A stretch of 10,624 nucleotides of DNA from Ardenticatenales bacterium (GTDB lineage Bacteria > Chloroflexota > Anaerolineae > Ardenticatenales > Ardenticatenaceae). Position numbers and translations under genes: made by a program. The notes under the pieces are model-generated. The model searched no databases, was not told the DNA's origin, and was given only the letters and a program-made list of their open reading frames with translations. Each line of letters starts with the position of its first letter. Within the stretch, counting starts at the first letter, position 1. Location of the stretch: contig JACCSL010000809.1 in assembly GCA_013812995.1 (NCBI GenBank), forward strand, positions 1 to 10,624, written 5' to 3'. This document shows positions 6,694 through 10,624 of the stretch, piece after piece.

Positions 6694-7083
6694 TTAACCT
6701 TTCTGACTTCGAGATAGCGTAAGGATTGTTTGGAGCACATGATCCAGGTCATTCAGAATCTGCTCGTTGGTGAAGCGCAGAACTGTCAGGCCCTGCGCGC
6801 GGCATTGCTCATCGCGCTCCAAATCGTTTTCCTTTTGAAGGGAGTCAGTATGAACATTTCCATCTACTTCTATCACAAGATTCAATTCGCGGCAGAAAAA
6901 ATCGAAGATGTAGGGACCAAACGGATGTTGGCGACGGAAGCGCAGCCCTCCTACTCCATCTCTCCGCAGCCGTTCCCACAATTTGGCTTCAGCCCCGGTC
7001 ATCTGCTGGCGCAACTCTCGTGCCCGCTTCTGAATTTCCGGAGAGGTCCGTCGCCAAAGTTTACCGCCTCCATCCTGATACAT
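6694..7083 (-). CDS. DUF559 endonuclease-like protein (PD-(D/E)XK, Vsr-like)
   Basis: A 129-residue protein of the DUF559 family, related to the very-short-patch-repair nuclease fold. The family pattern is complete: MTGAEAKLWERLR (28-40), FRRQHPFGPYIFDFFC (49-64) with D61, then LVIEVDGNVHTD (69-80) with E72 and D74, and finally VLRFTNEQILND (101-112). D61 and E72 are the expected metal-binding residues, so nuclease activity is plausible, though members are rarely characterised. ATG 7083 is preferred over an ATG-like extension to 7164 because GGAGA lies 8-9 bases upstream and because the extension would translate the inverted repeat. It is enclosed by the 55-base repeats; a promoter for it would have to lie in or beyond the right repeat, or it is read through from the kinase operon. 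The charged N-terminus (KLWRRTSPEIQKRARELRQQ) suits DNA contact. Confidence 0.9.
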   Translation of the reverse strand: MYQDGGGKLWRRTSPEIQKRARELRQQMTGAEAKLWERLRRDGVGGLRFRRQHPFGPYIFDFFCRELNLVIEVDGNVHTDSLQKENDLERDEQCRAQGLTVLRFTNEQILNDLDHVLQTILTLSRSQKG

Positions 7084-7107
7084 TCTATATTCTCCAAACA
7101 CAAAATT

Positions 7108-7162
7108 CTTCCCCTTCTCCCCGAATGGGGAGAGGGGGCGGCCAAAGGCCGGGGGAGAGGGC
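7108..7162 (-). repeat. 55-base inverted repeat, right copy, of DUF559 element
   Basis: The partner of 6627-6681 in inverted orientation, with three substitutions. The CGGCC/GGCCG stem is kept and its loop is changed (AAA on the plus strand). The larger stem CCCCTTCTCCCC (7111-7122) with GGGGAGAGGGGG (7127-7138) closes a GAAT loop, with one T-G wobble. It lies 25 bases upstream of the DUF559 start on the minus strand, so its RNA hairpin would form in the leader of that gene. Confidence 0.9.
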
Positions 7163-7232
7163 ACGCAGAGATACTCAAGGTAATGTCCCAGCGCAATAAT
7201 CCGGGGTGCAAGTCGGTGATAATATCGGTGTG

Positions 7233-7583
7233 TTAAAGAGTTGTGGAACCATAATTAATTAAGACGAGAGTAACAACTATTGCAAAACCGAAAGCAAATA
7301 TACTTAACCCTCCGACTATATTCCACGAGTTCCTCTTCAAGAACCATATCTCGAGCCACAGCCCACCAAGCAGAGAAAAAAGGAGTATGAGGGTCATACC
7401 AAAGCTGGGTGTCTCAACATTCTTCTGATAAGTATCAGGACTAAGCCTGCACACGCATGGCTCACCGAAAGCCGCCATATAAAGCACCACCACAAAAACA
7501 AGCATCACCAAAGCAATAAACCCAACCAAAACCGTCCCCGAAATCCCACTCAGCCAGGGGCTGCGCCACGCAAGATTCTTCAC
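7233..7583 (-). CDS. Small three-helix membrane protein overlapping kinase gene
   Basis: A 116-residue protein of unknown function with three predicted membrane helices, near residues 16-38, 61-82 and 88-110. The segment between the first and second helix has a CVC pair (43-45) and polar residues. I recognise no family. The GTG start at 7583 overlaps the kinase stop as GTGA, a classic coupled arrangement, so the protein is probably made with the kinase and could help anchor or control it. No separate ribosome site is needed for that reading. Base composition is clearly lower in GC than the neighbours and rich in ATA, AAT and TTA-type codons, hinting at a different origin. An internal ATG at residue 27 would remove half of the first helix, so it is less likely as the start. 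Confidence 0.7.
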   Translation of the reverse strand: MKNLAWRSPWLSGISGTVLVGFIALVMLVFVVVLYMAAFGEPCVCRLSPDTYQKNVETPSFGMTLILLFSLLGGLWLEIWFLKRNSWNIVGGLSIFAFGFAIVVTLVLINYGSTTL

Positions 7584-9442
7584 GGCGTCATGGCGCAGCG
7601 GAAGCCGAGGAAGGGCTGGCGCTCGTTGGCACCGAGGACGCCGCGTGCGGTCACTGAGCGTACAATGTCATTCCAGGCCCCGCCGCGATGCACCTTGTCA
7701 TTGCTGATCTCCGGACCCGGCGGGTTGATGTCAGGGGCGACGGTATAGTAATCGGCCTGGTACGAATCATTCACCCACTCCCAGACGTTCCCACTCATAT
7801 CCAGGGCTTCAAATGGGCTGATCCCCTCGGGATAGCTCCCCACAGAGGATGTGTCGGAAAAACCATCATCAATGTTGCCATTTTTATAGTCAAAGGAACA
7901 ATTCTGGTCGCAGAAGTTGAGCCGCTCCCCCGTCGCCTCCTCGTCTCCCCAGGGGAAGAGCTGCCCATCGGTGCCACGCGCTGCTTTCTCCCACTCCGCC
8001 TCGGTCGGCAGCCGCCGCCCCGCCCACGTGCAGTACGCCCCCGCATCGTTCCACCTCACGTTGATAACGGGAAAATCTGCAAAGTCAGCATCATCAAAGT
8101 AGCGCTCGCGGGTGGCTGAACCTGTTGGATCAGGAGGCTGGCATTTCTCATCTGCCACACAGCGCTCATACATGGCATTCGTCACCTCTGTCTGGTCTAT
8201 CCAGAAGGCGTCCAGCGAGAGGGTGCGCTGCGGCTTTTCATCGTCCTTGGCAGCGGTGTCACCATCTACCGAGCCGCGCAGAAACTCGCCCGCAGGCACA
8301 AACACAAGCGTCATGTCGTCTATCTCGGAAAGCCGCGTAGAGCCGAGGCTGAGCGTTGGGAGCGTTGGGAGCGTTGGAGCGGGGGAACGGGAGAGCGTTG
8401 GAACGGGGGAACGGGGGAGCGTTGGAGCGGGAGAGGCGTCGGTCTGCGCGTCGCCCGTGGTTGGTGTGACCTCGGGCGCACCCGAATGATTTTGCAACAG
8501 GAAGGTGGCCGCGCCCAGCAGCAGGATGAGGCTCAGCAGCCAAGCCAGGGGAAAACCGCGCCGCGCTTCCCGTGGTTGGACCAGCGGTTGAGGTGGGGCG
8601 AGAATAGGAATTTCCTGTTGCAAAAGCTCGGTAGGGGCAGGTATGAAACTCGCCCCTACTGGGGTCTGCAAGGCATTGACCAACTCGCGGGCAGTGGCAT
8701 AACGCCCATCACGCTGCTTTGCCATTGCCCGGTCAATGATGGCCTGGAGGTGCGCGGGCAAGTCGCGGTTGGCTTCGCGCAGGGTCGGGATGGGGTCGCT
8801 GACATGGCGCAGCGCCATCCCCATTGGCGTATCGGCCTGGTAGGGCAGTTGCCCGGTCAGCATCTCGAAAAGAATCGCGCCCAGCGCATAAATGTCGCTT
8901 CGCCCGTCCAGCTTCTCGCCGCGTGCCTGCTCCGGGCTCATATACGCGGGGGTGCCAATGAGCCCGCCCGTGCTGCTGAGTGCCTGGCTCCCCTCCATGA
9001 GCTTCGCGATGCCAAAGTCCGCGATGTAGGGTGCATTCCGCTGGTCGAAGAGAATGTTCCCCGGCTTCAGGTCCCGGTGAAGGATGCCACGCTCGTGCGC
9101 CTCGTCCAGTGCCGGGGCCAGCGCGCCGAGAATCCGCGTAATCTCATGGAGCGGAAGCGGCCCTCCAGCTAATCGCTCGGCCAGCGAGCCGCCCGCCATA
9201 TACCGCATCACGATGAAGGGTTGCCCCTCTTCCTCCCCAAAGTAATAAACCGGGACAATCGCCGGGTGCTCCAACGAGCCGATGATCTTTGCCTCGTGTC
9301 GAAATCTCTCGCGGAAACTCGCGTCGTGCAGAAACTCGCGCGGCAGCACCTTGATGGCAACCTCGCGGTCAAAGCCGGGGTCATAGCCACGATAGACCGT
9401 CGCCATGCCGCCCCGCCCCAACTCCCCTTTGATCTCATACAC
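7580..9442 (-). CDS. Membrane Ser/Thr protein kinase with C-terminal FGE-type domain
   Basis: A 620-residue PknB-type kinase. The kinase domain covers about 1-258: glycine loop GELGRGGMATVY (6-17), ATP lysine K31, catalytic HRDLKPGN (122-129), DFG (142-144), and activation segment ending GTPAYMSPEQ (163-172), all intact. After a linker comes one membrane helix (297-317), a Pro-rich repeat tract (337-366), then an FGE/SUMF1-type domain (about 375-618) marked by TLVFVPAGEFLRGS, RRLPTEAEWEKAARG, PWGDE, DMSGNVWEWV and HRGGAWND to GFRCA. The kinase would be cytosolic and the FGE-type domain outside. The catalytic cysteine pair of true formylglycine enzymes is not seen in the HRGGAW region, so the domain is more likely a C-type-lectin-fold sensor. 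The start is uncertain: GTG 9442 lacks a close ribosome site, whereas GGGGAG (9463-9468) fits a CTG at 9454 or ATT at 9457. Confidence 0.95.
   Translation of the reverse strand: MYEIKGELGRGGMATVYRGYDPGFDREVAIKVLPREFLHDASFRERFRHEAKIIGSLEHPAIVPVYYFGEEEGQPFIVMRYMAGGSLAERLAGGPLPLHEITRILGALAPALDEAHERGILHRDLKPGNILFDQRNAPYIADFGIAKLMEGSQALSSTGGLIGTPAYMSPEQARGEKLDGRSDIYALGAILFEMLTGQLPYQADTPMGMALRHVSDPIPTLREANRDLPAHLQAIIDRAMAKQRDGRYATARELVNALQTPVGASFIPAPTELLQQEIPILAPPQPLVQPREARRGFPLAWLLSLILLLGAATFLLQNHSGAPEVTPTTGDAQTDASPAPTLPRSPVPTLSRSPAPTLPTLPTLSLGSTRLSEIDDMTLVFVPAGEFLRGSVDGDTAAKDDEKPQRTLSLDAFWIDQTEVTNAMYERCVADEKCQPPDPTGSATRERYFDDADFADFPVINVRWNDAGAYCTWAGRRLPTEAEWEKAARGTDGQLFPWGDEEATGERLNFCDQNCSFDYKNGNIDDGFSDTSSVGSYPEGISPFEALDMSGNVWEWVNDSYQADYYTVAPDINPPGPEISNDKVHRGGAWNDIVRSVTARGVLGANERQPFLGFRCAMTP
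8351..8434 (-). repeat. Tandem repeat coding the kinase Pro-rich linker
   Basis: On the plus strand AGCGTTGG occurs at 8352, 8361, 8370, 8394 and 8418, giving steps of 9, 9, 24 and 24 bases. The 24-base units (8370-8393, 8394-8417, then a partial one) code for eight residues each, with PTL and RSP blocks, and the 9-base units code for PTL. All steps are multiples of three, so copy number can change without breaking the frame. It forms a flexible stalk between the membrane helix and the FGE-type domain. Confidence 0.85.
8631..8659 (-). repeat. 29-base palindromic repeat, copy B, inside kinase gene
   Basis: The ends GTAGGGGC (8631-8638) and GCCCCTAC (8652-8659) are perfect 8-base inverted arms. 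Read on the minus strand it aligns without gaps to copy A at 4373-4401 (23 of 29 identical). It is translated in frame as VGASFIPAPT (residues 262-271), in the linker directly after the kinase domain. It adds no structure a kinase needs, which fits insertion of a REP-like sequence tolerated in a flexible linker. Confidence 0.7.
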
Positions 9443-9462
9443 GCCTATTTTCAGAATCTGCT

Positions 9463-9468
9463 CTCCCC
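9463..9468 (-). promoter_or_regulatory. Ribosome-binding site deciding the kinase start
   Basis: Read on the minus strand, GGGGAG overlaps the TAG stop of the acyltransferase. It is 20 bases from the first standard start (GTG, 9442) but 8 bases from an in-frame CTG (9454) and 5 from an in-frame ATT (9457). A start at CTG gives KIGVYEIKGELGRGG after the initiator, which matches the usual N-terminus of these kinases better than starting at the Tyr. Confidence 0.5.
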
Positions 9469-9968
9469 TACTTCAACTTCCTCACTGGCACACCCCCCCA
9501 AAGCTCCCCCGCCGGAATATCCCGATTGACCAGACTCATCGCGCTCACCGTCGCTCCATCCCCAATCACAACCCCTGGCAAAATCGTCACATTCGCCCCG
9601 ATGCTCACATTCTTTCCAATACGCACCGGCCCCTTGCGCCACTCTTTTACCATGAACTCATGCGCGAGCACCACGGAGTTGTAGCCCACAATCGAGTTCT
9701 CCCCGATCTCGATCTGCTCCGGGTAGAACACATCAAAGACCACTGCCAATCCCACGCTCACGGCGCGGCCCACCCGCATCCCCGTGCGCCGCAGCAACAC
9801 CCGCTTGAGGCCCAGCGAGGGACTATACTTCGCCAGATAAATACACAAAAAATTCCAGATCACCCGCCCCGGATGCACGGTCTTCCACCAGTACGAGAGC
9901 GAATTCTCCGGTCCCAGGGAGGGTGAAATCTCTAGCCGCTCGCGGCGGTGCTCAACAACCTCGCTCAT
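9468..9968 (-). CDS. Hexapeptide-repeat acyltransferase (left-handed beta-helix)
   Basis: A 166-residue acyltransferase of the LbH family, related to maltose/galactoside and serine O-acetyltransferases; it probably transfers an acyl group from acyl-CoA to a sugar or similar acceptor. Hexapeptide turns are visible at IEIGENSIVGYNSVVLAH (86-103) and VRIGKNVSIGANVTILPG (115-132), continuing through VVIGDG to the closing GGVPVRKL. H103 is the likely catalytic histidine. The 75-residue N-terminal part is helical and includes a hydrophobic stretch (VIWNFLCIYLAKY, 36-48) that may touch the membrane. ATG 9968 has AGGTGAGG 8 bases upstream. The acceptor is unknown; the location before a surface-sensing kinase suggests envelope sugar modification, which is inference. 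The gene is preceded by a 145-base gap where TTGCGC and TGTCAT, 17 bases apart, could be a weak promoter. Confidence 0.9.
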   Translation of the reverse strand: MSEVVEHRRERLEISPSLGPENSLSYWWKTVHPGRVIWNFLCIYLAKYSPSLGLKRVLLRRTGMRVGRAVSVGLAVVFDVFYPEQIEIGENSIVGYNSVVLAHEFMVKEWRKGPVRIGKNVSIGANVTILPGVVIGDGATVSAMSLVNRDIPAGELWGGVPVRKLK

Positions 9969-10113
9969 GCTGGGATCCTCACCTTAGCCTTGACTTTCTT
10001 CTATGACACCAAACAGGCGAAGCAGGCGCAACTCTTCCTTAGCCCCATCCCCCACGCCTGCCTCGCCCCCTCCAGCCGTAATCCTTATTTTCTGCCTATC
10101 CTTGCTCCTGCCG

Positions 10114-10624
10114 TTACTCCGCGAGCACGTTTCGAGCAATGACCATACGCTGAATCTCGCTGGTTCCCTCATAGATCTCGGTGATCTTTGCATCCCGAAA
10201 ATAGCGCTCCACGGGCAACTCCTTGGAATATCCCATACCCCCATGAACCTGAATCGCCTGCGTCGCGACCCACATCGCGGTCTCGCTGGCGTAGAGCTTG
10301 GCCATGCTGGCCTGCTGGCTGTAGCGCCCCCCCGTTTCCTTCGTGCGCATCTTCGTCAGGGCCGCGTTGTAGGTCAGCAACCGCGCCGCCTCGATACGCG
10401 TTGCCATATCAGCGAGCTTCCATTGGATAGCCTGGAAATCAGCGATGACATGGCCGAAGGCCTGGCGCTCCTTGGCATAGGCGATGCTGGCCTCGTAGGC
10501 GGCCTGGGCAATGCCAAGGGCCTGCGCCGCGATGCCAATGCGCCCGGCATCGAGCACGGTCATGGCGATCTTGAAGCCCTCGCCCTCCTTGCCCAGCAGG
10601 GCGCTCTCCGGGGCCACATAATCC
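10114..10624 (-). CDS. Acyl-CoA dehydrogenase, 3' part (5' end outside window)
   Basis: The C-terminal 169 residues of an FAD-dependent acyl-CoA dehydrogenase, which makes the trans-2-enoyl-CoA and passes electrons to ETF. The visible part is the C-terminal helical domain: [37 protein letters not shown] with the FAD-contacting Arg, [26 protein letters not shown], and [15 protein letters not shown]. The Glu in IYEGTSEIQ is at the position of the catalytic base of short-chain enzymes, so a butyryl-CoA or short branched acyl-CoA substrate is likely; isovaleryl-CoA-type enzymes place the base elsewhere. The frame runs off the window edge with the codons for Asp and Tyr before the GTG-coded Val, so GTG 10617 is not a start. 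Full family length is about 380 residues. Together with the carboxylase genes it suggests acyl-CoA catabolism. Confidence 0.96.
   Translation of the reverse strand, partial: DYVAPESALLGKEGEGFKIAMTVLDAGRIGIAAQALGIAQAAYEASIAYAKERQAFGHVIADFQAIQWKLADMATRIEAARLLTYNAALTKMRTKETGGRYSQQASMAKLYASETAMWVATQAIQVHGGMGYSKELPVERYFRDAKITEIYEGTSEIQRMVIARNVLAE

Larger units (their letters stand above)
6627..7162 (-). mobile_element. DUF559 gene bounded by 55-base inverted repeats
   Basis: The unit is 536 bases: two 55-base inverted palindromic repeats enclosing 426 bases that hold a single gene, a PD-(D/E)XK-like DUF559 protein. It interrupts a run of genes on the same strand, between the small membrane gene and DUF1405. 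I see no transposase and no target-site duplication, so transposition is not shown. The layout recalls REP-associated tyrosine transposase units, where the enzyme gene sits between inverted REPs. Whether this is a mobile unit, or a domesticated gene that happened to be framed by dispersed repeats, needs comparison with relatives lacking it. Confidence 0.5.

Noticed and set aside
6600..7200. Standard insertion sequence
   Set aside because: No transposase is coded and I found no target-site duplication next to the inverted repeats; the enclosed gene is DUF559, so a normal IS is not supported.
7580..7690. Diversity-generating retroelement variable region at the end of the FGE-type domain
   Set aside because: FGE-type domains fused to kinases can be such targets, but the C-terminal codons are not rich in AAC/AAT, and no template repeat, reverse transcriptase or Avd gene is in the window. 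The downstream 116-residue protein is a membrane protein, unlike Avd.
8351..8434. CRISPR-like spaced repeats
   Set aside because: The repeated word is only 8 bases with 1 to 16 bases between copies, coding and in frame; there are no uniform spacers or cas genes.
8486..9172. 228-residue open frame on the plus strand
   Set aside because: Antisense of the kinase domain; the kinase motifs are intact on the minus strand.

Overview
The window is GC-rich and every gene I support lies on the minus strand, so transcription runs from high to low coordinates. The mix suggests a Chloroflexota bacterium, perhaps Anaerolineae-like. It contains a Ser/Thr kinase fused to a formylglycine-generating-enzyme-type (FGE/SUMF1) domain, a DUF1405 membrane protein, a split propionyl-CoA-type carboxylase, and many GC-rich palindromic repeats including a DUF559 gene between inverted repeats. 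This assignment is inferred from gene content and style only; no marker gene for placement is present.

Layout in transcription order. The 3' part of an acyl-CoA dehydrogenase gene (10624-10114, cut by the window edge) is followed by a signalling block: a hexapeptide-repeat acyltransferase (9968-9468), a membrane-anchored Ser/Thr kinase with a C-terminal FGE-type domain (about 9442-7580), and a small three-helix membrane protein (7583-7233) that overlaps the kinase by 4 bases. Next comes a compact element of 536 bases: a DUF559 endonuclease-like gene (7083-6694) enclosed by two 55-base inverted repeats that match at 52 of 55 positions. Then follows a DUF1405 membrane protein (6612-5971), the carboxyltransferase subunit of an acyl-CoA carboxylase (5942-4398), methionine aminopeptidase (4352-3558) and a HAD phosphatase (3573-2905, overlapping map by 16 bases). 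A 337-base gene-free stretch packed with hairpins separates these from biotin carboxylase (2567-1044), a biotin carrier protein (1039-524) and a small TPR protein that may be a remnant (448-122).

How the genes fit together. The carboxyltransferase, biotin carboxylase and biotin carrier can form one biotin-dependent acyl-CoA carboxylase. Sequence motifs favour propionyl-CoA or a similar short acyl-CoA over methylcrotonyl-CoA. With the neighbouring acyl-CoA dehydrogenase this points to branched-chain amino acid or odd-chain acyl-CoA catabolism. The housekeeping genes map and the HAD phosphatase sit between the carboxylase subunits. The kinase, its overlapping membrane partner and the acyltransferase look like a separate cell-envelope or signalling unit.

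The most unusual layer is the repeats. There are at least three unrelated palindromic families: the 55-base inverted pair around the DUF559 gene; a 29-base palindrome with one copy that carries the stop codon of the carboxyltransferase and another translated in frame inside the kinase linker; and a four-hairpin cluster between the HAD and biotin carboxylase genes. The DUF559 gene between inverted palindromes resembles the known layout of a nuclease or transposase that spreads its own palindromic repeats (as in RAYT/REP systems), but with a different enzyme family. That is my best candidate for an undescribed system here.
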